64,000 bases of DNA from Pelomonas sp. Root1217 (GTDB lineage Bacteria > Pseudomonadota > Gammaproteobacteria > Burkholderiales > Burkholderiaceae_C). How positions within the stretch are numbered: the first letter of the stretch is position 1; the number at the start of each line of letters is the position of its first letter. Made by a program: the position numbers and the translations under genes. The notes beneath the pieces were generated by a model. The model did not search any database. It was not told the DNA's origin and saw nothing but the letters and a program-made list of their open reading frames with translations. Shown in pieces: positions 42,350 to 51,012 of this stretch. Location of the stretch: contig NZ_LMDC01000001.1 of NCBI RefSeq assembly GCF_001425705.1, positions 1,348,486 to 1,412,485 on the forward strand. Direction: 5' to 3'.

Positions 42350-43114
42350 ATGACCATCAAGAGCTACACCGTCAACGGCGTCGCGACCATCGAGATCGCC
42401 CGCCCCGAGAAGAAGAACGCCATCACCCAGGCCATGTACCAGGCCATGGCCGACGCCTTGCGTGCGGCCGATGCCGACCCGGCCGTGCGCGCCATGCTGA
42501 TCACCGGCCAGCCGGGCATCTTCACGTCGGGCAACGACCTGGAAGACTTCATGGCCGGCCCGACGCGCGGCGAAGACGCGCCAACCTTCCAATTCATGCA
42601 CGCGCTGGTGGACAGCACCAAGCCGGTCATCGCTGCCGTGACCGGCGCGGCCATCGGCATCGGCACCACCATGCTGCTGCACTGCGACTTCGTCTTTGTC
42701 GCCGATGACGCCCGCCTGGCCATGCCCTTCGTGGCCCTGGGCCTGGTGCCCGAATTCGCCTCCAGCGTCGTGCTGCCCCAGCTGATCGGCAACCGCCGCG
42801 CGGCCGAAAAGCTGCTGCTGGGCGACCCCTTCACAGGGGAGCAGGCCGTCGAATGCGGCATCGCCAACCGCGTGCTGCCGGGCAGCGAGGTGCTGAACCA
42901 CGCCCGCCGCATCGCCGAGCGCTTCAACACGCTGGCGCCGGGCGCCGTGCGCGACAGCAAGAAGCTGATCCGCGATGCGCAGCGCGACGCCGTCAAGGCG
43001 GCCATCACGCGTGAAGCCGAGATCTTCGGCGCGCGTCTGCGCAGCCCGGAGGCGATGGAGGCCTTCCAGGCCTTCTTCCAGAAACGCCTGCCGGACTTTT
43101 CCAAATTCTCCTGA
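42350..43114 (+). CDS. Enoyl-CoA hydratase/isomerase (crotonase family)
   Basis: A 254-residue crotonase-fold enzyme that probably hydrates or isomerises enoyl-CoA. The CoA and oxyanion blocks are IARPEKKNAITQAMYQAM, FTSGNDLEDF and VTGAAIGIGTTMLLHCD; an acidic residue follows in GLVPEFASS, in the place of one catalytic Glu, while the other Glu is not obvious, which could mean isomerase rather than hydratase activity. Start ATG 42350 with a GGAGACA ribosome site. The stop is CTGA-overlapped by the reading frame of the next gene. Confidence 0.88.
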   Translation: MTIKSYTVNGVATIEIARPEKKNAITQAMYQAMADALRAADADPAVRAMLITGQPGIFTSGNDLEDFMAGPTRGEDAPTFQFMHALVDSTKPVIAAVTGAAIGIGTTMLLHCDFVFVADDARLAMPFVALGLVPEFASSVVLPQLIGNRRAAEKLLLGDPFTGEQAVECGIANRVLPGSEVLNHARRIAERFNTLAPGAVRDSKKLIRDAQRDAVKAAITREAEIFGARLRSPEAMEAFQAFFQKRLPDFSKFS

Positions 43115-43164
43115 CCCTTTCGAAGGTCGCGCTCGGCCCGCTGCTGATTTGGCAGGGGCGGCGA

Positions 43165-43839
43165 GTGCGTGCCACAGCGCTGCGCCTGCCCGAGGCGGCC
43201 GGGCCGCGCTCGGGTGAGGGTTCAGCGCTGAGATTGCTGATCGTCGGTGACTCGTCCGCGGCGGGCGTTGGCGCATCCCACCAAGATGAAGCACTGGCCG
43301 GCCGGCTCGCGCAGGCCCTGGCAACGCGGCTCGGGCAACCCGTGGGTTGGCAACTGATCGCGACGAGCGGCCATCGCAGCGAGCAGGCGCTCGCAGCTTT
43401 TGAAGCGGCAGAAGTGGCACCGGCCGATGTGCTGATCACCTCCCTGGGCGTCAACGACGTTGTTGACCAGATCGCACCTGCGCAGGCCCTGGCGGCGTTG
43501 GACCGCATCCACGCCCTCGCGACCGAGCGCGCGGGCGTGCGCCTGAGCGTGCACTGCGCCGCACCGCCCATGCAGCAGTTCCCGCTGCTGCCCCAGCCGC
43601 TGCGTTGGTTCTTCGGCCGCCAGGCGGCGTGCTTCAACGCGGCCTTGAGTTCGGCTGTCGAAGGTCAGGCATCACGCCATGTGCTGCATCTGCCCGAGGC
43701 CATGCAACGCAATGCCGTCGAGCTGATGGCCGAAGACGGCTTCCACCCCGGCCCGCGCGGCTATGCGCTGTGGGCCGAGGCGCTGGCCGATCAGGTTGTG
43801 GCGTCGTTACCTCGGCTATCGATCTACTCACCAAGTTGA
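43165..43839 (+). CDS. SGNH/GDSL-type esterase/lipase
   Basis: A 224-residue hydrolase (counted from GTG 43165) of the SGNH family: Ser30 in VGDSSAAG, Gly/Asn in SGHRS and GVND, and the Asp-His pair in DGFHPG. It would cut esters or thioesters and lacks a signal peptide. The true start may be further upstream: the frame continues to 43111 with sequence that reads like a typical N-terminus of such proteins (KVALGPLLIWQGRRVR), starting at a CTG overlapping the crotonase stop. The usual start codons ATG and TTG are absent there. Confidence 0.82.
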   Translation: MRATALRLPEAAGPRSGEGSALRLLIVGDSSAAGVGASHQDEALAGRLAQALATRLGQPVGWQLIATSGHRSEQALAAFEAAEVAPADVLITSLGVNDVVDQIAPAQALAALDRIHALATERAGVRLSVHCAAPPMQQFPLLPQPLRWFFGRQAACFNAALSSAVEGQASRHVLHLPEAMQRNAVELMAEDGFHPGPRGYALWAEALADQVVASLPRLSIYSPS

Positions 43840-43841
43840 GC

Positions 43842-43883
43842 GTTGCGGCCGCTCGGCCGTTCCTAGACTGCCCCGGCCGCAAC
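43842..43883. other. Inverted repeat between SGNH hydrolase and rhamnogalacturonate lyase genes
   Basis: Perfect nine-base arms GTTGCGGCC (43842-43850) and GGCCGCAAC (43875-43883) enclose 24 bases. It is three bases after the hydrolase stop and 58 bases before the lyase start. It could be a terminator without T run or a protein-binding operator for the lyase; the sequence does not decide. Confidence 0.4.
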
Positions 43884-43941
43884 CACGCGGCAGCACCGGC
43901 CGCGCAAACCTGCAGACGGCGGGCTCAATAGGAGACAAAAC

Positions 43942-45780
43942 ATGCGGATCGAATTCCTCCGCCGGTGCTTGCGCCGGCTGAGCGCGGCAGCGTGCCTGCT
44001 TTTGGCGATGGTCACGGCAACGCCGGCGTTGGCGGCCTTGAGCCTCACCACCCTCTACGACGGCGGTAGCGCCGCCAAGCTGCAGTACCAGGTAGACACC
44101 GGCGGCGGCCTGGTATTCAAGGTCATGGCCTACGACAACGGCGTCAGCACCCAGTCCAAGGGCGACCTTTCCAGCCTGCTTTACAACGGCGTGCAATACG
44201 CGGATGCCAGCCGCGGCTCGCAGCTGAACTCCGGCTTCGACTTCCTCTACAGCAACGTTTCGGCGGTCGATGTGCAGGCCCAGATGATCAGCAGCAGCGG
44301 TGCAGCCACGTCGGCCTCCACCGCCAACGGCGGCGTGGTCAGCGGCGGCGCCTACGTCAAGATCACGGTGACCGTCTTAAGCGCCAACGGCGGCGTGCTC
44401 AAGCACTACTACATGGCCAGGAGCGGCGAGCCGCGCATCTACATGGGCACCTATTTCACCGAGGAGCCCGACACGCTGAATCTGGTGCGCTTCATCCTGC
44501 GCGTACCCATCGCGGCGCTCTCCAGGGGCGGCCCCGCGGGCCTGCCCGGCGGTCTGGCCAGCAATGGCAGCTGGCCGCAGGACCTGCGCGGCACCGACAC
44601 GACGGTCGAGGCGAGCGACGTGTTCGGCTTCTCCAGCGGCACCGCCAGCGCGGGGCAGACGCGCTCCAAGCACTACTCCAACATGCGGCTGAAGGACTGG
44701 CAGTATTTCGGCGGCCTCAACAGCACCAGCAGTGTCGGGCTGTGGTTCTACCGGGACAACAACGAAGGCAATTCCGGCGGGCCCTTCTACCGCAGCCTGC
44801 TCAACCAGATCACCGCCACCAACAACGAGCTGACCTACATCGTCAATTACGGCGAGGGCCAGACCGAGGCCTTCCGCATGGGGGTGTTGAACAGCTACAC
44901 GCTGATGTTCACCGCCGGCGGTGCGCCGTCGGCGCCGGACACGAGCTGGTTCTCGGTGATGGCGCTGGACGGTTATGTGGCGCCGTCCGGCCGCGGCACG
45001 GTGGCCGGTGTCGGCCTGTCGGGCACCGATCCGAACTACAGCTACACGGTGGGCTTCTCCAGCAGCACGGCGCAGTACTGGGCCAGCGCCAACCTCGCCA
45101 ACAACGGCTTCTTCAAGAGCACCGGCATGCGGCCTGGCGCCTACACGCTGACGGTCTACAAGAACGAGCTCGCCGTCTACACCGGCAGCGTGACCGTCAC
45201 GGCCGGTGGCACGACGACCTTGAACACGCTGGCGATCAATGCCGACCCGTCAGCCAAGGCGGCGTTGTGGCGCATCGGCAACTGGGACGGCACGCCAGCC
45301 GAGTTCCTGAACGGTGGCCGGCTCACGACCATGCATCCGACGGACGTGCGCATGAGCAATTGGGTGCCGGCCACCTTCGTGGTTGGCACGTCGAGTGCGG
45401 CCAGCGGTTTCCCGGCCTACCAGTGGAAGGACGTCAACAACGCCCGCGTCATCCAGTTCACGCTGACCAGCGCCCAGGTGCAGAACCTGACGCTGCGCAT
45501 CGGCACGACGGCCGACTTCAACGGCGCCCGGCCGCAGATCACAGTCAACAACAACAGCTGGACGTCCGCCATCCCGACCGCGCCGCCCAAGGGCTCGCGC
45601 AACCTGACGGTGGGCACCTATCGCGGCGTGAACCGGCTGTACAGCTTCGACATCCCGTCGACCGCGCTGGTGGCCGGCACTAACACGGTGACCGTCAATG
45701 TCGTCAGCGGTACCTCGGGCACGGCCTACCTGAGCCCGGCACTGTCTTACGACGCGGTCGACCTCATCGTGACGCCGTGA
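43942..45780 (+). CDS. Secreted rhamnogalacturonate lyase, polysaccharide lyase family 4-like
   Basis: A 612-residue exported enzyme expected to cleave the rhamnose-galacturonate backbone of pectin (rhamnogalacturonan I) by beta-elimination. Signal peptide about 1-31 (TPALA). Then a large N-terminal beta-domain (about 32-345), a small beta-sandwich near 350-430 (GTVAGVGLSGTDPNYSYTV, then GAYTLTVYKNELAVYTGS), and a carbohydrate-binding-like domain from 438 with the PL4 hallmark ALWRIGNWDGTPAEFLNGG and HPTDVRMSNW. A TAGGAGAC ribosome site precedes ATG. It is alone, without transporters or other pectin enzymes beside it. Repeat copy 5 begins four bases after its stop. Confidence 0.87.
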   Translation: MRIEFLRRCLRRLSAAACLLLAMVTATPALAALSLTTLYDGGSAAKLQYQVDTGGGLVFKVMAYDNGVSTQSKGDLSSLLYNGVQYADASRGSQLNSGFDFLYSNVSAVDVQAQMISSSGAATSASTANGGVVSGGAYVKITVTVLSANGGVLKHYYMARSGEPRIYMGTYFTEEPDTLNLVRFILRVPIAALSRGGPAGLPGGLASNGSWPQDLRGTDTTVEASDVFGFSSGTASAGQTRSKHYSNMRLKDWQYFGGLNSTSSVGLWFYRDNNEGNSGGPFYRSLLNQITATNNELTYIVNYGEGQTEAFRMGVLNSYTLMFTAGGAPSAPDTSWFSVMALDGYVAPSGRGTVAGVGLSGTDPNYSYTVGFSSSTAQYWASANLANNGFFKSTGMRPGAYTLTVYKNELAVYTGSVTVTAGGTTTLNTLAINADPSAKAALWRIGNWDGTPAEFLNGGRLTTMHPTDVRMSNWVPATFVVGTSSAASGFPAYQWKDVNNARVIQFTLTSAQVQNLTLRIGTTADFNGARPQITVNNNSWTSAIPTAPPKGSRNLTVGTYRGVNRLYSFDIPSTALVAGTNTVTVNVVSGTSGTAYLSPALSYDAVDLIVTP

Positions 45781-45784
45781 ACTG

Positions 45785-45921
45785 AGCCCCTCGTCCGGCC
45801 TCGCCTCGCTGAACGCGGGCGAGCCCAGCCGGTCCCCCAAGGGGACGGCGATGCTCGCCGGGTCGACCGGCAAGCACATCGCCAGTCGGGCCGGCTTGGG
45901 AGCGGCCCGGCGCTCGGCCCG
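45785..45921 (+). repeat. Dispersed structured repeat, copy 5
   Basis: 137-bp copy, four bases after the lyase stop, in sense orientation. First hairpin CTCGCC / GGCGAG, second GTCCCC-CAA-GGGGAC, third GCTCGCCGG / CCGGCAAGC (one C-A mismatch), last GGGCCG / CGGCCC. It ends 25 bases from the stop of the convergent thioesterase gene, so here it separates two converging transcripts. Confidence 0.9.
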
Positions 45922-45946
45922 CGAGTGCGACACGACACTGACCAGG

Positions 45947-46348
45947 CTAGACCGTGATCGGCCTGGACTTGCCTTCGCGGTCGATGGCCACGTAGGTCAG
46001 GTTGGCCTCGGTCACCTTGACCACGTGCAGGTTCTCTGGGTCGCGCTCGGCCATCACCTCCACGTGCACGGTGACGGAGGTGCGGCCCACCCGGGTGACC
46101 GTGGCGTAAAAGCTCAGCAGGTCGCCGATGGACACCGGCTGCTTGAAAACGAACTCGTTGACGGCGACGGTGGCAACGCGGCCACGCGAAATGCGCGCCG
46201 GCAGCACCGAGCCGGCAATGTCGACCTGGGCCATGATCCAGCCGCCAAAGATGTCGCCGTTGGCGTTGGCGTCGGCCGGCATGGGCATGACGCGCAGGAC
46301 GAGCTGGCGGTCACCGCCGTGCGGTGTCGAAGGGGCGTTTTCAGTCAT
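45947..46348 (-). CDS. yciA: Acyl-CoA thioesterase YciA-like
   Basis: A 133-residue hotdog-fold acyl-CoA thioesterase. The family block GDIFGGWIMAQVDIAGSVLP (with the Asp of the active site) and AVNEFVFKQPVSIGDLLSFYA are clear. It releases free fatty acids and CoA from a range of acyl-CoAs in the cytoplasm. Start ATG 46348 (MTENAP) is preferred over an upstream frame because a GACAAT box lies six bases before it; the frame upstream overlaps the chemoreceptor gene end. Confidence 0.9.
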   Translation of the reverse strand: MTENAPSTPHGGDRQLVLRVMPMPADANANGDIFGGWIMAQVDIAGSVLPARISRGRVATVAVNEFVFKQPVSIGDLLSFYATVTRVGRTSVTVHVEVMAERDPENLHVVKVTEANLTYVAIDREGKSRPITV

Positions 46349-46354
46349 GGCGGG

Positions 46355-46360
46355 ATTGTC
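46355..46360 (-). promoter_or_regulatory. -10-like box before the yciA-like gene
   Basis: Minus strand GGGACAAT, then CCCGCC, then ATG 46348. Six-base spacer, no Shine-Dalgarno sequence. It matches the arrangement seen before several other genes and supports a leaderless transcript. Confidence 0.45.
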
Positions 46361-46385
46361 CCGTACAAGCTGCCGTTCAGCAGCG

Positions 46386-48017
46386 CTACCGGTTGTCGGC
46401 GCCCGGTGTATCACCCCGCTGCGCCTTGCGCAGATCGGCCGCATCAGCCTCGGCCAGGCTCCTGTCCTGGTCGCTCAGGCGGAACACGCGGATGGAGTCC
46501 CGCACCCGGCTGACCTGGCCGTTCAGCGCTACGGCCGAGGCGGCAAGCTCCTCCACCATCGCGGCGTTTTGCTGCGTGATGGCGTCCATCTGCTGCACGG
46601 CCTCGCCGACCTGGGCGACGCCGGTGGCTTGCTCGCTCGCGGCGGTGTCGATCTGTACCAGCACATCGCTGACGCGCGACACGGCCGAGGCCACCTCGTC
46701 CATGCGCAGCTGTGCGTCACCGGCCCGGTGGCTGCCGGTCTCGACGCGCCCGCGCGATTCCTCGATGAGGGCGCGGATCTCCTTGGCTGCCGTGCCGGTG
46801 CGCTGGGCGAGAGCACGCACCTCGGCGGCCACCACCGCAAAGCCGCGGCCCTGCTCACCGGCGCGAGCCGCCTCGACGGCGGCATTCAGGGCCAGGATGT
46901 TGGTCTGGAAGGCCACGCCTTCGATGACCTCGATGATGTCGCCGATGCGCCGCGACGAGTCGGTGATCTCCTGCATGGTGTCGGCCACGCCGTGCACCGC
47001 CTGCTGGCTGCGCTGGGCCACGCCGGCAGTGTCGCGGGCGAAGCGGGCACCGTCGCCGGCCAGCTCCGAGGTCTGCCGCACGGTGCCGCTGATCTCGTCC
47101 ATCGCGGCGGCGGTCTGCTCCAGGCTGCTCGCTTGTGACTCCGTGCGGGAAGACAGCTCCTGGTTGCCGGCGGCGATTTCCCGGGCACCGCCTTCCAGGT
47201 GGATGACTTCCTCGCGCACGTCGCGCACGACGGTGCGCACGGATACGGTCAACTGGGCCAGGGCCAGCTGCAGCTCGCCGATTTCGCCCTGGCCGCTGAC
47301 CTCGACCGGCCGCGTCAGGTCGCCGCCCGCCAGCAGGTTGGCGGTGGCAATCACCTGGCGCAGCGGGGCGATCCCGCTTGCGAGCAGGCCGTAGCTGGCG
47401 GCGGCAACGCTGGCCGCGGCAGCCAGTACCAGGCCCCAGCCCGGCGCGCCGGCCCAGGCCGCGGCCAGCGGTCCGGCCGCGGCCAGCGCGGCCAGCAAGA
47501 TCATCTGGCCGCGCAACTCGGGCCGCAGCCAGTCCGTCAGGCGGCCCACTGCGTCGTTGCGCTTGACCACGCCGCGCCGCAGCACATGCGTCCGGCGGCC
47601 CGCGGCCGCCTCGGCGCGCATGGTGGCGTAGAGCTGCTCGAAGCGGCGCACCTCGGCGTCGCTGGGCTGGGTGCGCACCGACAGGTAGCCCACCGTGCGG
47701 TCGCCGTTTCGCACCGGTGTTGCGTTTGCTCGCACCCAGTAGTAGTCGCCGTTCTTGCGCCGGTTCTTGACGAGCGCGGTCCAGGGAAGGCCGCTCTGGA
47801 TGGTGGCCCAGAGGTCGCGGAAGGCCTCCTCGGGCATGTCGGGGTGGCGCACGAGGTTGTGGGGCTGGCCCAGCAACTCGGCCTGCGTATAGCCGCTGAC
47901 GGCCACGAAGCTCGGGTTGCAGTAGGTGATGCGCCCCTTCAGATCCGTGATCGACACGAGGGTCTGATCGGAGCTCAGGGTGTACCCTTTTTGGGTGACC
48001 GGCTGGTTGTTGCGCAT
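46386..48017 (-). CDS. Aer-like PAS methyl-accepting chemotaxis protein
   Basis: A 543-residue chemoreceptor. An N-terminal PAS domain (about 8-115, [49 protein letters not shown]) resembles that of Aer and suggests sensing of redox or oxygen from the cytoplasm. Two hydrophobic helices follow (about 168-205), then a HAMP-like part, and the long signalling coiled coil with hairpin tip [22 protein letters not shown] near 365-385. It would work with CheA/CheW encoded elsewhere. Start ATG 48017. Confidence 0.92.
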   Translation of the reverse strand: MRNNQPVTQKGYTLSSDQTLVSITDLKGRITYCNPSFVAVSGYTQAELLGQPHNLVRHPDMPEEAFRDLWATIQSGLPWTALVKNRRKNGDYYWVRANATPVRNGDRTVGYLSVRTQPSDAEVRRFEQLYATMRAEAAAGRRTHVLRRGVVKRNDAVGRLTDWLRPELRGQMILLAALAAAGPLAAAWAGAPGWGLVLAAAASVAAASYGLLASGIAPLRQVIATANLLAGGDLTRPVEVSGQGEIGELQLALAQLTVSVRTVVRDVREEVIHLEGGAREIAAGNQELSSRTESQASSLEQTAAAMDEISGTVRQTSELAGDGARFARDTAGVAQRSQQAVHGVADTMQEITDSSRRIGDIIEVIEGVAFQTNILALNAAVEAARAGEQGRGFAVVAAEVRALAQRTGTAAKEIRALIEESRGRVETGSHRAGDAQLRMDEVASAVSRVSDVLVQIDTAASEQATGVAQVGEAVQQMDAITQQNAAMVEELAASAVALNGQVSRVRDSIRVFRLSDQDRSLAEADAADLRKAQRGDTPGADNR

Positions 48018-48167
48018 GATGCCCTCTCAGTTGGATGGAGAACCCGCCCCGTCTTTTTCTATCGGCCAGCATAGGGGCGGCGGCCGGGCGGGAATTGCGC
48101 TACGTCATGCCAGGCGCCGATGTGCCGCCCCAGTTCCCGGCTGCGCACACCGCCTAGGCCAGGGCGG

Positions 48168-48173
48168 GACAAT
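48168..48173 (+). promoter_or_regulatory. -10-like box before the Atm1-type transporter gene
   Basis: GGGACAAT ends seven bases before ATG 48181. If used, it excludes ATG 48172, which overlaps the box, as start. No Shine-Dalgarno sequence and no clear -35 are seen. Confidence 0.45.
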
Positions 48174-48180
48174 GCCGCGC

Positions 48181-49983
48181 ATGCGTTCCCTTGCCGCCCG
48201 CCTTCCCCCGTCCACGACCTCCAGCAACGTCCGCGGCGACTGGGGCACCGTTGGCCGTCTGCTGCCCTATCTGTGGCGCTACCGCTGGCGCGTGGCGCTG
48301 GCGCTGACCTTCATGGTGGGCGCCAAGCTCTGCAATGTCGGCGTGCCGTTGCTGCTCAAGCAGTTGATCGACAGCCTGAACCTCAAGCCTGGTCAGCCCG
48401 AGGCCCTGCTGGTGGTGCCGCTGGGCCTGCTGCTGGCCTATGGCGCCTTGCGGCTGTCGACATCGCTGTTCACCGAGGCGCGTGAGCTGATCTTCGCCAA
48501 GGCCACCGAGGGCACCTCGCGCAGCATCTCGCTGCAGGTGTTCCGGCACCTGCACGATCTGTCGCTGCGCTTTCACCTCGAACGCCAGACCGGCGGCATG
48601 ACGCGCGACATCGAGCGCGGCACGCGCGCCGTGCATTCACTGATCAGCTATTCGCTCTACAGCATCGTGCCGACGCTGATCGAGGTGGTGCTGGTGCTGA
48701 CGCTGCTGGGCGTCAAGTTCGACGTCTGGTTCGCCGGCATCACGGTGGCGGCGTTGGTGATCTATATCGGCTTTACCGTCGTCGTCACCGAGTGGCGCAC
48801 CAAATTCCGCAAGACGCTCAACGAGCTGGACTCGGTGGCCCACAGCAAGGCCATCGACTCGCTGCTGAACTACGAGACGGTCAAGTACTTCAACAATGAA
48901 GCCTTCGAGGCCACGCGCTATGACGAGAGCCTGGAGAAGCTGCGCAAGGCCCAGTTGAAGAGCCAGCGCACGCTGTCCATGTTGAACACCGGCCAGCAGC
49001 TCATCATCGCGTCGGCGCTGGTACTGATGCTGTGGCGCGCCACCCAGGGCGTGGTGGCCGGCCACATGAGCCTGGGCGACCTGGTCATGGTCAACGCCTT
49101 CATGATCCAGCTCTACATCCCGCTGAACTTCCTCGGCGTGATCTACCGCGAGATCAAGCAGGCGCTGACGGACATCGAGAAGCTTTTCGTGCTGCTCGAC
49201 CGTGAGCGCGAGATCGCCGATGCGCCGGATGCCGCCGAGCTGACCGTGGGTGGCGGCAGCGTCGTCTTCGACAACGTCCGCTTCGCCTACGACCCGGTGC
49301 GGCCCATCCTGCACGGCGTCAGCTTCGAGATCCCGGCGGGCAGGAAGGTCGCCGTCGTCGGCCCCAGCGGCTCAGGCAAGAGCACGCTGGCGCGGCTGCT
49401 CTACCGCTTCTACGACATCGACTCGGGCGCCATCCGCATCGACGGCCAGGACATCCGCGTCGTTACGCAGTCCAGCCTGCGCCGCGCCATTGGCATCGTG
49501 CCGCAGGACACCGTGCTCTTCAACGACACCGTGGCCTACAACATCGCCTATGGGCGGCCCGGCGCGAGTCAGCAGGAGGTCGAAGGCGCGGCGCGGGCGG
49601 CGCATATCCACGCCTTCATTGCGGCGACGCCGCTTGGTTACGACACCATGGTGGGTGAGCGCGGCCTGAAGCTGTCGGGCGGCGAGAAGCAGCGTGTAGC
49701 CATTGCGCGCACGCTGCTGAAGAACCCGCCCATCCTCATCTTTGATGAAGCCACGTCGGCGCTGGACTCGACCAACGAGCGCGCCATCCAGGCCGAACTG
49801 GAGGCTGTGGGCCAGAACAAGACCGTGCTGGTCATCGCCCACCGCCTGTCCACGGTGGTGGATGCACACGAAATCCTCGTGCTGGAGCAGGGCCGCATCA
49901 TCGAGCGCGGCCGGCACGACACCTTGCTGGCCAGGAACGGCCGCTATGCCGAAATGTGGCGCCTGCAGCAGTCCGCTGACTAA
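48181..49983 (+). CDS. ABC transporter of the Atm1/HMT1 heavy-metal/glutathione type
   Basis: A 600-residue fused half-transporter acting as homodimer. Six membrane helices with the Atm1 group blocks FFHLERQTGGMTRDIERGTR-like (seen as RFHLERQTGGMTRDIERG) and NYETVKYFNNEAFE; then ATPase with GPSGSGKST Walker A, LSGGEKQRVAIAR signature and ILIFDEATSALD Walker B with catalytic Glu. Relatives export glutathione-linked sulfur or metal compounds. Start ATG 48181 from promoter spacing and family length. The stop overlaps the end of a convergent small gene by four bases. Confidence 0.92.
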   Translation: MRSLAARLPPSTTSSNVRGDWGTVGRLLPYLWRYRWRVALALTFMVGAKLCNVGVPLLLKQLIDSLNLKPGQPEALLVVPLGLLLAYGALRLSTSLFTEARELIFAKATEGTSRSISLQVFRHLHDLSLRFHLERQTGGMTRDIERGTRAVHSLISYSLYSIVPTLIEVVLVLTLLGVKFDVWFAGITVAALVIYIGFTVVVTEWRTKFRKTLNELDSVAHSKAIDSLLNYETVKYFNNEAFEATRYDESLEKLRKAQLKSQRTLSMLNTGQQLIIASALVLMLWRATQGVVAGHMSLGDLVMVNAFMIQLYIPLNFLGVIYREIKQALTDIEKLFVLLDREREIADAPDAAELTVGGGSVVFDNVRFAYDPVRPILHGVSFEIPAGRKVAVVGPSGSGKSTLARLLYRFYDIDSGAIRIDGQDIRVVTQSSLRRAIGIVPQDTVLFNDTVAYNIAYGRPGASQQEVEGAARAAHIHAFIAATPLGYDTMVGERGLKLSGGEKQRVAIARTLLKNPPILIFDEATSALDSTNERAIQAELEAVGQNKTVLVIAHRLSTVVDAHEILVLEQGRIIERGRHDTLLARNGRYAEMWRLQQSAD

Positions 49984-50303
49984 TGTGGCTTCTTGGGCTT
50001 GTCGAAGCTCTTGGGCCGATAGACGTTGCCGTCCCACTCGCCGTCCGTGCGACTGTCGCGTGCATCGTGCAGGGCCGATTCGCGGGCGCGGCGGATGACG
50101 CGCTCGGCCTCCAGCGCGGCGGCCCGGGTCTGGCGCTGGCGGCGGCGCCAGCCGGTCAGGCGGGCGATCTGCAACTCCACCCACGATGCCAGGGCCGCCA
50201 CGCCGGCGTCCAGCCGCGCCTGCAGCCGGTAGGGCAGGGCCATGTGGACCGCCAGCGCGAGGCAGACGGCCAGGCCGGTGGCGGCGAGCAGGGTCTGGAG
50301 CAT
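49980..50303 (-). CDS. Small membrane protein of unknown function
   Basis: A 107-residue protein with one N-terminal hydrophobic segment (about 4-24, LLAATGLAVCLALAVHMAL) and a basic, Arg-rich helical remainder (RRRQRQTRAAALEAERVIRRARE). It may be a single-pass membrane protein with a cytoplasmic helix. No family recognised. A TTAACT box lies seven bases before the ATG. Convergent with the Atm1-type gene. Confidence 0.65.
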   Translation of the reverse strand: MLQTLLAATGLAVCLALAVHMALPYRLQARLDAGVAALASWVELQIARLTGWRRRQRQTRAAALEAERVIRRARESALHDARDSRTDGEWDGNVYRPKSFDKPKKPH

Positions 50304-50366
50304 GGCCTGAAGTTAACCTAAACCGACGCTTGCGGCCACCTGCAACCACCCGCGTTAGGGGGATGG

Positions 50367-50987
50367 TTACGCTTTCTGGTCGGCGCCTCGGCGCAGAGCC
50401 CACAACGCCAGCATGGCGTCAGGAATCTTGCGGCTGGCTTCGTCGCGCTCGGCAGCCGAGCCTTCGGCCAGGGCGCCATCTTCGCCGCCCAGGGCGGCGA
50501 TGGGCGCGAGCAGCTCGGCCGTCTCGGCACCGTCGAACAACGGCCCCCAGGCCTCGGGCGCCAGGTCCACGGCCATCAAAAAGCCGGCAGCCCAGTCTTC
50601 GGCGTCTGCGTACTCGGTGTCTTCCTCTTCGCCTTCGGCAAAGCTGAAGATCGGCTCCCAGGCCTTGGGCGCGTGCGTCCAGGCCATGGCGATGGACTGC
50701 ACATGCCGCAGTACCGCCATGACCACCTTCTTGCGCTGCTTGCCGCTGGCGAAAGGTTTGGGGTCGGGTTCCTGGTCGCCGCCCCAGACCACCGGCAGCC
50801 AGGCGTCGCCGGGCAGGTCGGCGAGGTTGTGCGGCGACAGCAGCAGGCCGGTCAGATAGCCATCCAGCGCCTCGATGTTCATCGCGCTCTCGGTGGGCAG
50901 CACCGAGAGCAGCTCGTCCAGATCGTCGAGCTCCTCATCGGACAGCGGCCGGTTGTCGGAGGCGGGGTTGTATTGGGGGTACTGCAT
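50367..50987 (-). CDS. YecA/YgfB family (UPF0149) protein
   Basis: A 206-residue acidic cytoplasmic protein matching the YgfB/YecA family: MNIEALDGYLTGLLLSP block near 37, WLPVVWGGD near 63, WAAGFLMAVDLAPEAW near 130 and the LLAPIAALGGEDG region. There is no SEC-C zinc motif at the C-terminus, so it belongs to the short type. The role of the family in these bacteria is unclear. Start ATG 50987. Confidence 0.87.
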   Translation of the reverse strand: MQYPQYNPASDNRPLSDEELDDLDELLSVLPTESAMNIEALDGYLTGLLLSPHNLADLPGDAWLPVVWGGDQEPDPKPFASGKQRKKVVMAVLRHVQSIAMAWTHAPKAWEPIFSFAEGEEEDTEYADAEDWAAGFLMAVDLAPEAWGPLFDGAETAELLAPIAALGGEDGALAEGSAAERDEASRKIPDAMLALWALRRGADQKA

Positions 50988-51012
50988 GGGATTCGTCCTT
51001 GGGCTCGCGAGT

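Noticed and set aside
39989-43420. 1143-codon open frame on the minus strand across the beta-oxidation genes
   Set aside because: It crosses several well-supported genes on the other strand and shows no domain. It is a codon-shadow artefact of GC-rich DNA.
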